A stretch of DNA of 64,000 bases from Pseudoduganella ginsengisoli (lineage in GTDB: Bacteria; Pseudomonadota; Gammaproteobacteria; Burkholderiales; Burkholderiaceae_D): NCBI RefSeq assembly GCF_009720865.1, contig NZ_WNLA01000003.1, positions 346,376 through 410,375 of the forward strand. The letters run 5' to 3'. The notes beneath the pieces were generated by a model. The model was not told where the DNA came from. It saw nothing but the letters and a program-made list of their open reading frames with translations, and made no database searches. This document shows positions 47,317 through 57,086 of the stretch, piece by piece (position 1 is the first letter of the stretch; each line of letters opens with the position of its first letter). The position numbers and the translations under genes are program-made.

Positions 47317-49653
47317 ATGACTAAGCGAATATGCGTAATTGTCACTGCCGTGGCCTGCGGACCCGCGCTGGCCTTCGCTGCAGAAGGCACACTCGGCTGG
47401 CGATACATCGATTGGTATAAGTCAGGTTCAACGATTCGTTACGCCCGCGACCCCGTCACCGCCTGTTCAAATTCTTCATTGCCCGGTGCATTCTGGGGAT
47501 TGATCAGCATGGAACCGTTGGTAACTAGTTCTGGCTGGGATGGCGGCGCTTATTTTTGCAATTTAATAGGGCATACCAAGCCCCCCTCCGGGGCAGCGCT
47601 GGTCATCCTGGATTGCGATGCCATGGCAGGCTATATTCCGCAGTTCCCGGGTGTCTGCAAGAAAAAACGTCAGGCGCCACCGGCAGCACCGGGGTGTTCA
47701 GCAAATTCGGCGGGCTTTACGATAGGAAACCCGATTATGCTCGCGGCCGGCGCAAAAATTCAAAACGAGGTTGAATTGCAAAGCGGGAAGTCATTGCAAG
47801 TCTCCCGCCTGTACCGTACTGAACGCGCCCCTTCACATACGTCGACCGCAGGCTATATCTGGTCGTTTTCATTCCAGCGCTACCTGCTTGCAGCACCCGT
47901 GCCCGCCGGCCAGGTTTCTCCTTTCGTCACGCTGTTCAACAGCGATGGAACCAGTGTCCAATTCAACAAGGCAGGCAATCAATATGTGCCGGCGGATTCA
48001 CATGGCGATGTGCTGACACCCCTGCCAACCGGTCCAGACGAGTGGCTGCTGAAAACAGCGGAAGGCCGGCTGGACAAGTTCACGAAGGTCTCTGGTCATT
48101 TGCGGCTGACCGCGTCGACAACAGCGGCGGGTCAAACCTCCACCTACCTTTACGACAGTAATGGAAGGCTCACAGACATCAGCGACACCGCTGGGCGCAC
48201 GCTAAAAGTAACGTGGCACGACAACTACACCATCGCAGCGATCGCCAGCCCGGAGCTGGAAGTGCGGTACAACTATGAGCAGTTGGGCGCCGCCAGCGGC
48301 GTAACAACACCCGGCGCCGCCCGCCTGGTCAGTGTGAGCAAATACACACCCGACGGCAAGGTCATCAGCACTAGGCAATACCATTACGGTGAAGACTGGG
48401 ATACGTGGTTTTTACTGACAGGTATTACGGACGAAAACAATGTCCGGTACACGAGCTACGCTTATGACAATGAAGGACGCGCCGTCCGCTCAGAGCATGC
48501 GGGCGGCGCGGACCGCTATGACATCAGCTATCCAAGTGACAGCAGCCGTGTCGTAACCGATCCGCTGGGAGCACAGCGGACCATCACCCTGTCCTGGGTC
48601 GGCGCCCACCACCTTGTCACCAAATTCAGCCAGCCCGGTGGTGCAGGATGCGGCCCCGCTGCCGCCAACTATGCGTACAACGACAACGGTACGTTACTGA
48701 GCCGTACTGATTTCAATGGTACAAAGACATGCTATTCATATGCCTCCGCACGCAAGCTGGAAACCACCCGCGTTGAAGGATTGCAGGCCACGGCAAGCTG
48801 CCCTGCCCCTGGCGCCATACCTTCAGTGGGTCAGCGCAAGACTTCCACCAAATGGCATCCAGACTGGGCCATCCCGGTAGCAACAGCTACGCCGCTGAAG
48901 CTAACGCATTACATCTACAATGGGCAACCTGACCTCGATGGCAAAATCCTTGATTGCGCATCTGGCGCCACGCTGCCCAACGGCTTGCCGTTCGCAGTCC
49001 TGTGCAAGAAGATCGAAATCCCCACCAGCGACGCCAATGGCAGTGCAGGGTTCAACGCCACGCCAGCCGGTCCTGCACGCGCCACGACCTATACCTATAA
49101 CGCCGATGGACAAGTGCTGACAGAAACGGCAATGGGCCGTGCCGGCAGCAGCGGTGACACCACCACGTATGCTTATTACACGGCTACTGGCGCGTCATAT
49201 TTCGCCGGGGACCTGGCAAAAGTAACACTTCCCGATGGATCAACCACCGAATACCTGGAATATACGGCATCAGGCATGCCGACCAGAATTCGGGAAGCCA
49301 ACAGCCAGACCACGCTCCAGGTATTCAGTCCCCAAGGCTGGCTACTGCAGCGAACCATTTTTGCCGGCACGCCAGACGAACAGCAGACCCGATATAGCTA
49401 CGACCCTGCAGGGCAACTGATCCGGGTCGAGTTTCCTGACACGACTGCTGTTAGCTATACATATGACGATGCACATCGCCTGACTGGTATCAGTGACAAC
49501 TCTGGCAATACGGTGAGGTATGTCCTCGATCCGGCCGGGAACCGAATAAGCGAAGAAGTGCGGAATGCCAACGGCATATTACGCCACCAAATCACCCGCG
49601 TCTTTGACGTTCTGGGGCGGCTGCAACAAACCAGCGAAGGGGGGCAACGATGA
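47317..49653 (+). CDS. RHS/YD-repeat protein, N-terminal part (split gene)
   Basis: 778 residues. Signal peptide MTKRICVIVTAVACGPALAF, a Cys-containing domain of about 130 residues, then an RHS start resembling the DUF6531 region (IGNPIMLAAGAKIQNEVELQ) and YD repeats (TSTYLYDSNGRLTDISDTAG, RYSYDPAGQLIRVEFPD). The frame stops inside the repeat region, just after LGRLQQTSEGG, where the DNA has six G. The repeats resume in the -1 frame in the next gene. Intact RHS proteins are about 1500 residues. AAGGAG before the ATG at 47317. An upstream open frame from 47176 has no signal. Confidence 0.85.
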   Translation: MTKRICVIVTAVACGPALAFAAEGTLGWRYIDWYKSGSTIRYARDPVTACSNSSLPGAFWGLISMEPLVTSSGWDGGAYFCNLIGHTKPPSGAALVILDCDAMAGYIPQFPGVCKKKRQAPPAAPGCSANSAGFTIGNPIMLAAGAKIQNEVELQSGKSLQVSRLYRTERAPSHTSTAGYIWSFSFQRYLLAAPVPAGQVSPFVTLFNSDGTSVQFNKAGNQYVPADSHGDVLTPLPTGPDEWLLKTAEGRLDKFTKVSGHLRLTASTTAAGQTSTYLYDSNGRLTDISDTAGRTLKVTWHDNYTIAAIASPELEVRYNYEQLGAASGVTTPGAARLVSVSKYTPDGKVISTRQYHYGEDWDTWFLLTGITDENNVRYTSYAYDNEGRAVRSEHAGGADRYDISYPSDSSRVVTDPLGAQRTITLSWVGAHHLVTKFSQPGGAGCGPAAANYAYNDNGTLLSRTDFNGTKTCYSYASARKLETTRVEGLQATASCPAPGAIPSVGQRKTSTKWHPDWAIPVATATPLKLTHYIYNGQPDLDGKILDCASGATLPNGLPFAVLCKKIEIPTSDANGSAGFNATPAGPARATTYTYNADGQVLTETAMGRAGSSGDTTTYAYYTATGASYFAGDLAKVTLPDGSTTEYLEYTASGMPTRIREANSQTTLQVFSPQGWLLQRTIFAGTPDEQQTRYSYDPAGQLIRVEFPDTTAVSYTYDDAHRLTGISDNSGNTVRYVLDPAGNRISEEVRNANGILRHQITRVFDVLGRLQQTSEGGQR

Positions 49654-51836
49654 ATACCGTCTCGACTCTTGCGCTGATGTTCGCCGGCTCGGCAATACCA
49701 TTCACGTCGTCCCCCGCTACTTTTGAATACGATGCCAATGGTAACCTGACCCGCGTCACAGATCCGCTGGGAAGAACAGCCAGCAAGCAGTATGACACCC
49801 TCAACCGGCCGGTGCGCGAGCAACTGCCTGCCGCGGGCGCCGGAACCAGTGCGCCGTCCATGAGATACACATATGACGCACTCGATCAACTGGCCAGCGT
49901 CACCGATCCAAGGAATCTCAAGACCACTTACATAGTCAATGGCCTTGCTGATCAACTGGGTTTGAGCAGTCCAGATACCGGGAACATTGCCCGAACCTAC
50001 GATGCTGCCGGCAATCTGATATCGAGCACGGATGCGCGCGGCCAAGCCACGACCTATACCTACGATGCCAGAAATCGGCTGACGCGCATCGCCTACGCCA
50101 GTGGCATTGCCACAACGTTCGAGTATGGAGCAGCATCAGGCAGCGCCGATGGCCAATTGATCAGAATGACGGATGAATCCGGCGAAACAGATTATCAGTA
50201 CGACGCAGCGGGCCGCCTGGTGTCGAAAACACAGACGGTCCGCCATGACGCCATTAGGCGGGAATTCAAAGTTAATTATTCCTATGGACAAAGCGGCTTC
50301 AGCCTCGGGAAGATCGACAGCATTACTTACCCAAGCGGCAATCGGATCTTGCTGGTTTATGGCAACGACGGCCGCGTATCGGATATTTATACGACCAGCG
50401 CCGGCAGCACCGCGTCCACGATCCTGCTACGCGACATCCACTATTCGCCGATGGGGTTGCCGGAGTCTTGGCACTGGGGAAATGGGCGTCGCTATCAACG
50501 CGACTTCGACCTGCAAGGAAGGTTGACCCGCTTTGCACTCGGCGAAGAACAGCAAGGCGGCACTGTCCGCTCGCTTGAATATGACGGCGCCGGCAACATC
50601 ATGGCCACGCACCATACCCGTACAGATATCGGGGTCACCGAACTCGATCAACGCTACGCATATGACGAACTCGATCGCCTGACATTCTTTAATTCAAACA
50701 ACACTTCACTATCGTTCGGCTACGACGTATCCAGCAACCGCACTCAGCTTGCTCTTGGCAGCCGTATCTATCCCATCCGCATCGCCCCGGCAAGCAATCG
50801 CTTGCAAAGCGCCGAAGGCCCGTTACCCGCCAAAACCTACACTTATGACGCGTCTGGCAATCTTGTCAGCAATGGCACTTTCAGCTTTACCTATAACGCG
50901 CGGGGACGGCTGTCTTCGTCAAAAAATAGCTCTGGCCAAACCCGCTACCTCTATAACGGAATGGACGAGCGGGTCGCCAAGACTACCGCTTCAACGGCAT
51001 CCACCAACGGAAGTACATATTTTATCCACGATCAGGATCACCAACTGATCGGAGAATATGATGCCGAGAGCATCAACAGTATTGAAACAGTTTATTTGGA
51101 AGATATGCCCGTTGTAGTAATGCGGACTACCTTGCTCGCAGGAGTACCTGTCGCAAGCCTCTACTACATTTACACGGACCAGATTAAGACTCCGCGCGTC
51201 ATTGCGAACGCGAAGGACAACAGTATCGTGTGGCGATGGGATCATGCCGACCCGTTTGGCTTGTCAGCTCCAGGCCCGGGAAGCGGCAATGCATTTATTT
51301 TCAATGGCAGATTCCCAGGCCAATATTACGATTTAGAAAGCAACCTAATCCATAACCGCCATAGGGATTATGACCCGGAAGCCGGACGATACATCGAATC
51401 CGACCGACTGGGGCTGGCAGGGGGACTAAACACTTACCTTTATGCTGACGCAAATCCTGTAAGCCGGATCGATCCAACGGGAGAGTTTGCCATCCCTGCA
51501 CCTCTGATCATCATTGCTGCTGGTACAGGTGCCTACTACTGGTGGATGTCACAACACCGGCCTCCGCTTACAGCATCCCAGCCGGGCGGCATCATTCCGC
51601 CACAAGATTTCCCAGGCGGAATATCTTATCCCCCGAAAAATCAACCACAAAATTGTGTAGTGGGCGTCTTGCCCCCGGAAGTTCCTCGACCTCCCAGGGC
51701 AGACTGTGAAACCACCTTCAACATTTGCGTTGCCCATGTTAAAGGTTATGCCACCGGGTGGCTAACTCGAAGTTCTGGATATACACTTTGCTTAATGGCG
51801 TATGCAGTTTGCCGAAAACGAGGAGGTCAACCATGA
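49650..51836 (+). CDS. RHS/YD-repeat protein, C-terminal part with variable tip
   Basis: 728 residues, overlapping the first part by ATGA. YD repeats (FEYDANGNLTRVTDPLGR, YTYDARNRLTRIAYASG) lead to the conserved RHS core end (DYDPEAGRYIESDRLGLAGG, NTYLYADANPVSRIDPTGE). After DPTGE comes a polymorphic tip of about 115 residues with one hydrophobic segment, a Pro-rich stretch and five Cys (CETTFNICVAHVKGYATG, LCLMAYAVCRKRG). No toxin family recognised in it. It may be an independent protein, or the real gene may be a single frame joined by -1 frameshifting or disrupted by mutation. Confidence 0.83.
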   Translation: MNTVSTLALMFAGSAIPFTSSPATFEYDANGNLTRVTDPLGRTASKQYDTLNRPVREQLPAAGAGTSAPSMRYTYDALDQLASVTDPRNLKTTYIVNGLADQLGLSSPDTGNIARTYDAAGNLISSTDARGQATTYTYDARNRLTRIAYASGIATTFEYGAASGSADGQLIRMTDESGETDYQYDAAGRLVSKTQTVRHDAIRREFKVNYSYGQSGFSLGKIDSITYPSGNRILLVYGNDGRVSDIYTTSAGSTASTILLRDIHYSPMGLPESWHWGNGRRYQRDFDLQGRLTRFALGEEQQGGTVRSLEYDGAGNIMATHHTRTDIGVTELDQRYAYDELDRLTFFNSNNTSLSFGYDVSSNRTQLALGSRIYPIRIAPASNRLQSAEGPLPAKTYTYDASGNLVSNGTFSFTYNARGRLSSSKNSSGQTRYLYNGMDERVAKTTASTASTNGSTYFIHDQDHQLIGEYDAESINSIETVYLEDMPVVVMRTTLLAGVPVASLYYIYTDQIKTPRVIANAKDNSIVWRWDHADPFGLSAPGPGSGNAFIFNGRFPGQYYDLESNLIHNRHRDYDPEAGRYIESDRLGLAGGLNTYLYADANPVSRIDPTGEFAIPAPLIIIAAGTGAYYWWMSQHRPPLTASQPGGIIPPQDFPGGISYPPKNQPQNCVVGVLPPEVPRPPRADCETTFNICVAHVKGYATGWLTRSSGYTLCLMAYAVCRKRGGQP

Positions 51837-52144
51837 AAACCACGTTCCCAAGCAAAAACTTTATAAACGATGCATACAATGCGTTTGACAATAGGGACAC
51901 TCTGCAAATTTCCATAAACAGTAGTTGGCGCAGAAAAATACTTGTCAAGGAAATTGAAAGCTGGGCTCCCACAAAAAAAATCACATTAAGACCGATGGAA
52001 CGATGGAGAATACCATCAGTGTTATGTGGATTATTTATGGTTCGATTGCATATGATTTATTATATGGCATTAGCCTCTGATTATCATGTTATCGGTGGAG
52101 TGAGCGATAACTCCATTATTATTATGTGCACGCCACTTTATTAA
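51833..52144 (+). CDS. Small AT-rich protein in the RHS immunity position
   Basis: 103 residues with no recognised family: MKTTFPSKNFINDAYNAFDN, then IESWAPTKKITLRPMERWR and a hydrophobic stretch (PSVLCGLFMVRLHMIYYMAL). The start overlaps the RHS stop (ATGA) and has AGGAGG 6 bp upstream, a strong case for translation. GC is clearly lower than in the core genome. Small genes directly after an RHS tip usually encode the cognate immunity protein, so that is the best guess. Confidence 0.65.
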   Translation: MKTTFPSKNFINDAYNAFDNRDTLQISINSSWRRKILVKEIESWAPTKKITLRPMERWRIPSVLCGLFMVRLHMIYYMALASDYHVIGGVSDNSIIIMCTPLY

Positions 52145-52157
52145 TTCCCACACCGGA

Positions 52158-52182
52158 GCGAACGGCATGATCAGCCGTTCGC
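52158..52182 (+). terminator. Strong hairpin after the RHS module
   Basis: GCGAACGGC (52158-52166) and GCCGTTCGC (52174-52182) form a 9-bp perfect stem with a 7-nt loop, 13 bp after the small gene. No T run follows. Confidence 0.4.
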
Positions 52183-52262
52183 CCAAGCCTACCATAGCTG
52201 AAGCTACAGTCTGAGCATCGCTGGCTAATGCCTCTGCCCCCTTCCCTCCTTCACCAAACCAG

Positions 52263-52268
52263 TATAAT
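52263..52268 (+). promoter_or_regulatory. Candidate -10 element of argS
   Basis: TATAAT, 77 bp before argS. No clear -35 hexamer. A GACCCGGC/GCCGGGTC hairpin (52280-52300) follows in the leader. Confidence 0.4.
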
Positions 52269-52344
52269 GTTTGCTGTTTGACCCGGCGCAAGGCCGGGTC
52301 CCAGCTTTCCAAGTTACTTACGCGGCCCGGCCGCCCCAACAAAC

Positions 52345-54054
52345 ATGCTCGCCCAACAAAAACAAGAGATCATCGCCCTCTTCAACGCCGCCCTGGCCCC
52401 TATCCTCGACGGCACCGAAGTGACCGCCAACGTGGTGCTGGAACGCCCACGCGATTCGGCGCACGGCGACGTCGCCTGCAATATCGCCATGCAGCTGGCA
52501 AAACAGTTGAAAATGAACCCGCGCGAACTGGCCACCAAGGTCGTTGCCGCGCTGCTGGAAAACCCGGCCGGCAAGCACCTGGTGGCATCGGCGGACATCG
52601 CCGGCCCGGGCTTCATCAACTTGCGCGTCACCGACGCATCGAAACAAGCTGTCGTGAAAACCGTGCTGGCGCAAGGCGCGCAGTATGGCAAAGGTACGGC
52701 AGGCGCCGGCAAGCATGCGATCATTGAATTCGTATCGGCTAACCCAACCGGCCCGCTGCACGTGGGCCACGGCCGCCAAGCCGCACTGGGCGATGCGCTG
52801 TCGTCGCTGTTTGAAGCGCAAGGTTTCGACGTGACCCGAGAGTTCTATTACAACGACGCCGGCGTGCAAATCTCGACGCTGGCCACGTCCGTGCAGGCGC
52901 GCGCACGCGGCTTCAAGCCGGGCGACGCGGAATGGCCTGAATCAGCGTACAACGGCGACTATATCCAGGACATCGCCAACGACTTCCTGGCCAAGAAAAC
53001 CGTGTCCGCATCCGATGGCGCACCAGCCACCGCATCGGGCGACGTCAACGACATCGAATCGATCCGCGCCTTCGCCGTCACGTACCTGCGTAACGAACAA
53101 GATATCGACTTGCAGGCATTTGGCGTCAAGTTCGACAACTATTACCTGGAATCGTCGCTGTACACCGATGGCAAGGTGAACGCCACCGTGGAAGCGCTGA
53201 TCGGCTCCGGCAAAACGTATGAGCAGGACGGCGCGCTGTGGCTGCGCACGACGGAATATGGCGATGACAAGGACCGCGTGATGCGCAAGTCCGATGGCAC
53301 GTACACCTACTTCCTGCCGGACGTCGCCTACCACATCCAGAAATTCAAGCGCGGCTTCACGCAAGCGATCAACATCCAGGGTTCCGACCACCACGGCACC
53401 ATTGCCCGCGTGCGCGCCGGCCTGCAAGCCGTGAACATCGGTATCCCGCAGGGCTACCCTGACTACGTGCTGCACAAGATGGTCACCGTGATGAAAGATG
53501 GCGCGGAAGTGAAGATTTCCAAGCGCGCCGGTTCGTACGTGACGGTGCGCGACCTGATCGAATGGTCGGGCGGCGGCGACATCACGAAGGGCCGCGATGC
53601 CGTGCGCTTCTTCCTGATTTCCCGTAAAGCCGACACGGAATTCGTGTTCGACGTGGACGTCGCACTGAAAACGTCGGATGAAAATCCCGTGTATTACGTG
53701 CAGTACGCGCACGCCCGTATCTGCCGCATGCTGGAACAGTGGACCGGCAGCGAAGCGGAGCTGGCCAATGTCGACCTGTCGCCACTGACGGCGCCGGCCG
53801 AAGCGACGTTGCTGGCGACGCTGGCGTCGTACCCGGAAGTGCTGGCCCGCGCCCAGGCGGAACTGGGCCCGCACCAGATCGCGTTCTACCTGCGCGACCT
53901 GGCAGCCGCGCTGCACAGCTTCTACTTCGCCGAGCGCGTGCTGGTGGACGACGAAGCCGTCAAGATGGCCCGTATCGCACTGATGGTGGCGACCCGCCAG
54001 GTGCTGCGCAACGGCCTGGCGCTGATCGGCGTTTCCGCTCCGGACAAGATGTAA
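52345..54054 (+). CDS. argS: Arginyl-tRNA synthetase
   Basis: Class I aminoacyl-tRNA synthetase of 569 residues. HIGH-type motif in [20 protein letters not shown] (HVGH at 139-142). The KMSKS motif is replaced by [13 protein letters not shown], as in many ArgRS. N-terminal Add-1 domain ([19 protein letters not shown]) and C-terminal anticodon-binding domain ([15 protein letters not shown], near-terminal [19 protein letters not shown]) are complete. It is the first gene of a run to coaX with short gaps. Confidence 0.97.
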   Translation: MLAQQKQEIIALFNAALAPILDGTEVTANVVLERPRDSAHGDVACNIAMQLAKQLKMNPRELATKVVAALLENPAGKHLVASADIAGPGFINLRVTDASKQAVVKTVLAQGAQYGKGTAGAGKHAIIEFVSANPTGPLHVGHGRQAALGDALSSLFEAQGFDVTREFYYNDAGVQISTLATSVQARARGFKPGDAEWPESAYNGDYIQDIANDFLAKKTVSASDGAPATASGDVNDIESIRAFAVTYLRNEQDIDLQAFGVKFDNYYLESSLYTDGKVNATVEALIGSGKTYEQDGALWLRTTEYGDDKDRVMRKSDGTYTYFLPDVAYHIQKFKRGFTQAINIQGSDHHGTIARVRAGLQAVNIGIPQGYPDYVLHKMVTVMKDGAEVKISKRAGSYVTVRDLIEWSGGGDITKGRDAVRFFLISRKADTEFVFDVDVALKTSDENPVYYVQYAHARICRMLEQWTGSEAELANVDLSPLTAPAEATLLATLASYPEVLARAQAELGPHQIAFYLRDLAAALHSFYFAERVLVDDEAVKMARIALMVATRQVLRNGLALIGVSAPDKM

Positions 54055-54092
54055 TCGCGTTTTTAATCGCCCATCGAGGAATTACCGTACCT

Positions 54093-54812
54093 ATGCATTT
54101 CCGTTCCCGTCTCGCCCCGCTGCCACGCCAGCAGGGCAACACGCTGGTTGGCATCATCATTGGCCTGGTCGTCGGCCTGGCGATCGCCGTGGTTGTCGCG
54201 CTGGTGATCAGCAAGGGCTCGTCGCCCTTCACCGACAAATCCGGCAAGGTAGGGAAACCTGCCGAGCCGACTGCCGGCCAGATTTCGGACCCGAACAAGC
54301 CTATGTACGGCAACAAGGATGCCGCGCGCGAAGCTGCACGCGACTTCGCCAAGGAACCTGCGCGTCCTGTTGAAGGCGTGCCGCCACCGGCAGCGCCGCC
54401 CGCGCACGCGCCGGCGCCAGCGCCGAAAGATGAGTTGCAGCAAGTCGTGGACCGTATCGAAGCGGCATCGAAAACCAAGCCTGCTGCAGCGCCAGCGGCC
54501 GCCGCTCCTGCTGCTCCGGCAGCGGCGCCTGCAGCGCCTGCCACGGCCGCTGCCGCCCCTGCGGCGGGCGACGATAAATATGTGTATTACCTGCAGGCCG
54601 GCGCGTTCCGCGAAATGGCCGATGCGGAAAGCCAGCGCGCCAAGCTGGCTTTGATGGGCTTTGAAGCCACCGTATCGGACCGCACCACGGACGCCGGCGT
54701 GCTGCACCGCGTGCGCATGGGACCTTATGCGCAGGTGGAAGCCATGAACAAGGCGCGCAGCAAGCTGTCTGAAAACGGGGTCGACGTATCGGTCGTGCGC
54801 AATCAGCGCTGA
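54093..54812 (+). CDS. SPOR-domain membrane protein (FtsN-like)
   Basis: 239 residues: a short cytoplasmic stretch (MHFRSRLAPLPRQQGN), one membrane helix (TLVGIIIGLVVGLAIAVVVA), a long Ala/Pro-rich periplasmic linker, and a C-terminal SPOR domain (VYYLQAGAFREMADAESQRA, VLHRVRMGPYAQVEAMNKA) that would bind denuded septal peptidoglycan. This is the layout of FtsN-type division proteins. The place between argS and dsbA is conserved in Betaproteobacteria. Start at 54093, preceded by GAGGAA. Confidence 0.9.
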   Translation: MHFRSRLAPLPRQQGNTLVGIIIGLVVGLAIAVVVALVISKGSSPFTDKSGKVGKPAEPTAGQISDPNKPMYGNKDAAREAARDFAKEPARPVEGVPPPAAPPAHAPAPAPKDELQQVVDRIEAASKTKPAAAPAAAAPAAPAAAPAAPATAAAAPAAGDDKYVYYLQAGAFREMADAESQRAKLALMGFEATVSDRTTDAGVLHRVRMGPYAQVEAMNKARSKLSENGVDVSVVRNQR

Positions 54813-54829
54813 TTTACTGAGGAGCGAGC

Positions 54830-55498
54830 ATGCGGGTCTTCAAGCAATTGCTGGGTGTCGCCATCTTGTCTGCCGCTGCCATGGGTGCAATGGCATCGCC
54901 CCAAAATCCCGCCAATGGCACGGAATACGTGACCTTGGCGGCGCCGCAGCCTGTCCCCGCAGGCAAAAAAATCGAAGTCCTGGAATTCTTCGCTTACTGG
55001 TGCCCGCACTGCAATGCCTTCGAACCGCTGCTGGCCGAGTGGATCAAAAAGCAGGGCAACAACATTGTCGTGCGGCGCATCCACGTGCCCAAGAGCGACA
55101 TGACCTTGCCACAGCAAAAACTGTTCTTCACGCTGGAAGCCATGGGCATGGCCGAGCAATACCAGGCCAAGGTTTTCGAAGCCATGCACGTGCAGCGGGA
55201 AAAATTCACCAAGGACGAACAAGTGCTGGACTGGGTGGCGAAGAATGGCTTCGACCGCAAAAAGTTCACGGACATTTACCGTTCGCTGCCTGTGCAGCAG
55301 CGCGTCAAGCTGGCGGACCAGGCCATGACGGATTACGGCATTGATTCGTGGCCCATGGTGATTATCGATGGCCGCTACAAGACGTCGCCGCAAATGGCCA
55401 GCGCCACATTGGGCAGCGAACCTGAAATCGAATACCACAAGGCCACCATCGCGGTGATGGATCACTTGCTGGCCAAAGCAAAGGCGGAAAAGAAATAA
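54830..55498 (+). CDS. dsbA: Thiol:disulfide interchange protein DsbA
   Basis: Periplasmic oxidase that introduces disulfides. Signal peptide MRVFKQLLGVAILSAAAMGA cleaved near AMA, then a thioredoxin fold with the DsbA active site C58-P-H-C61 in FFAYWCPHCNAFEP and the cis-Pro loop SWPMVIIDGRYK. At 222 residues it has normal length. It lies 17 bp after the SPOR gene and 2 bp before the SDR gene. Confidence 0.95.
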   Translation: MRVFKQLLGVAILSAAAMGAMASPQNPANGTEYVTLAAPQPVPAGKKIEVLEFFAYWCPHCNAFEPLLAEWIKKQGNNIVVRRIHVPKSDMTLPQQKLFFTLEAMGMAEQYQAKVFEAMHVQREKFTKDEQVLDWVAKNGFDRKKFTDIYRSLPVQQRVKLADQAMTDYGIDSWPMVIIDGRYKTSPQMASATLGSEPEIEYHKATIAVMDHLLAKAKAEKK

Positions 55499-55500
55499 GC

Positions 55501-56292
55501 ATGGCGGAAGCACATGCGCTGCGGCGCGTCTTTATCACGGGCGCGTCCAGCGGCCTGGGCGCCGCGCTGGCGCTGCGCTATGCGCAACTGGGCGCCACTC
55601 TCGGCTTGCTGGCACGGCGCGGCGACGCGCTGCAAGCGCTGATCGACACCCTGCCCCACCCGGAAAAACACCGCGCCTATGCGGTGGACGTCAACGACCA
55701 CGAAGGCATCCGCGAAGCCGCCATCGATTACATCGAACATGCGGGCGGCATCGACGTGGTGATTGCCAGCGCGGGTATTTCACATGGCACGCTGACGGAA
55801 TATGGGCAGGAAGATTTGCCCGTGTTTGCATCGATCTTTGCCACCAATGTCACCGCCACCTTTGCCACGTTCGCGCCGTTTATCGGGCCGATGAAAGCGC
55901 AGCGTACGCCGGCGCGCCTGGTAGGTATCGGCAGCGTGGCCGGGATCCGTGGCTTGCCAGGCGGCGGCGGGTACAGTGCGTCGAAATCTGCCGTGATTAC
56001 GTATTGCGAATCGCTGCGGGTGGAAATGGCGCCGTATGGCATTGACGTCGTCACCATTTGCCCCGGCTATATTGATACGCCGATGACGCAGCATAATTCG
56101 TATGCGATGCCATTCCTGATGCCGGCCGATCAATTCGCTGCAGCTGCCGTGCGGGCCATTGAACGGGGCGCCAGCTATACCGTGATTCCATGGCAAATGG
56201 GCATCGTGGCCAAGCTGCTGCGCGTGCTGCCCAACCCGGTCTATGACTGGGCGTTTTCCAAGGCGCCGCACAAGGCGCGCAAGAAGAAATGA
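55501..56292 (+). CDS. Short-chain dehydrogenase/reductase
   Basis: Classical SDR of 263 residues. NAD(P)-binding TGASSGLGAALALRYAQLG, the Asn-containing strand VIASAGISHGT, and catalytic Ser, Tyr and Lys in GIGSVAGIRGLPGGGGYSASK, shown here as SVAGIRGLPGGGGYSASKSA. The segment ICPGYIDTPMT is typical. Substrate unknown. The stop overlaps birA by 4 bp. Confidence 0.9.
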   Translation: MAEAHALRRVFITGASSGLGAALALRYAQLGATLGLLARRGDALQALIDTLPHPEKHRAYAVDVNDHEGIREAAIDYIEHAGGIDVVIASAGISHGTLTEYGQEDLPVFASIFATNVTATFATFAPFIGPMKAQRTPARLVGIGSVAGIRGLPGGGGYSASKSAVITYCESLRVEMAPYGIDVVTICPGYIDTPMTQHNSYAMPFLMPADQFAAAAVRAIERGASYTVIPWQMGIVAKLLRVLPNPVYDWAFSKAPHKARKKK

Positions 56293-57086
56293 TGATGACG
56301 ATGGATTTGAATGCGGCTGCCATCACGGACCACTGCGCGGCATGCGCATCGCACGTGGCAGTGACGGTGGTGCAGGAAACCGGCTCCACCAATGCGGACT
56401 TGCTGGCGCAAGTACAAGGCGGTGCGCTGGCCGGCCCCGCCCTGTTGGTGGCGCACAGCCAGACGGCTGGGCGGGGCCGCGCGGGGCGCAGCTGGCTGTC
56501 GGCGCCGGGCGCGACGCTGATGTTTTCGCTGGCGTGGCGTTTCAAATCGCCGTTGCAGCATCTGGTCGGGTTGCCGCTGGCTGCCGGCGTGGCGCTGGCC
56601 GAAGCCATCCAGGCGCTGGGCGTGCCGGTGCAATTGAAGTGGCCGAATGACTTATTGAAAGATGGCGCCAAGCTGGCCGGCATCCTCGTGGAAACGCAAA
56701 CGGGGCCGGATGGCGCCGTGTGGGCCGTCGTCGGTGCGGGTATTAATTTGCTGATGCCGGATGCACTGGAAACCGATATTGGCCGCGACGTGGCGTCCGC
56801 GCCATGGCTGGCGCAAATGGACCGCAATGCCTTGATGGGCGCGCTATTGAACCGCTTGTCTGCCACGCTGGCGGAATTTGACGACACGGGCTTTGCGGCT
56901 TTTACGGAGCGCTGGAACCAGTTGCAGGCGTGGCGCGGCGAGCCGGTGCGCATCCTTGACCAGGGCAAGGTGCTGCTGGAGGGGCGCATGGCGGGTGTCG
57001 ATGACACGGGGCGCCTGTTGCTGCAAACGGATGGCGGCATGGTGCCGGTGATGTCGGGCGATGTATCGCTGAGGCTCGCGCAATGA
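56289..57086 (+). CDS. birA: Biotin--[acetyl-CoA-carboxylase] ligase
   Basis: Attaches biotin to carboxyl carrier protein. Catalytic domain motifs: QETGSTNADLLAQ, HSQTAGRGRAGRSWLSAPG with the biotin-AMP loop GRGRAGR, and LKWPNDLLKDGAKLAGILVE. A C-terminal SH3-like domain ends VPVMSGDVSLRLAQ. No N-terminal DNA-binding HTH, so it is a type I ligase and not a repressor. Overlaps both the SDR stop and coaX by 4 bp. The first two codons are further ATGs, so the exact start could be 56289 or a codon or two later. Confidence 0.94.
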   Translation: MMMTMDLNAAAITDHCAACASHVAVTVVQETGSTNADLLAQVQGGALAGPALLVAHSQTAGRGRAGRSWLSAPGATLMFSLAWRFKSPLQHLVGLPLAAGVALAEAIQALGVPVQLKWPNDLLKDGAKLAGILVETQTGPDGAVWAVVGAGINLLMPDALETDIGRDVASAPWLAQMDRNALMGALLNRLSATLAEFDDTGFAAFTERWNQLQAWRGEPVRILDQGKVLLEGRMAGVDDTGRLLLQTDGGMVPVMSGDVSLRLAQ

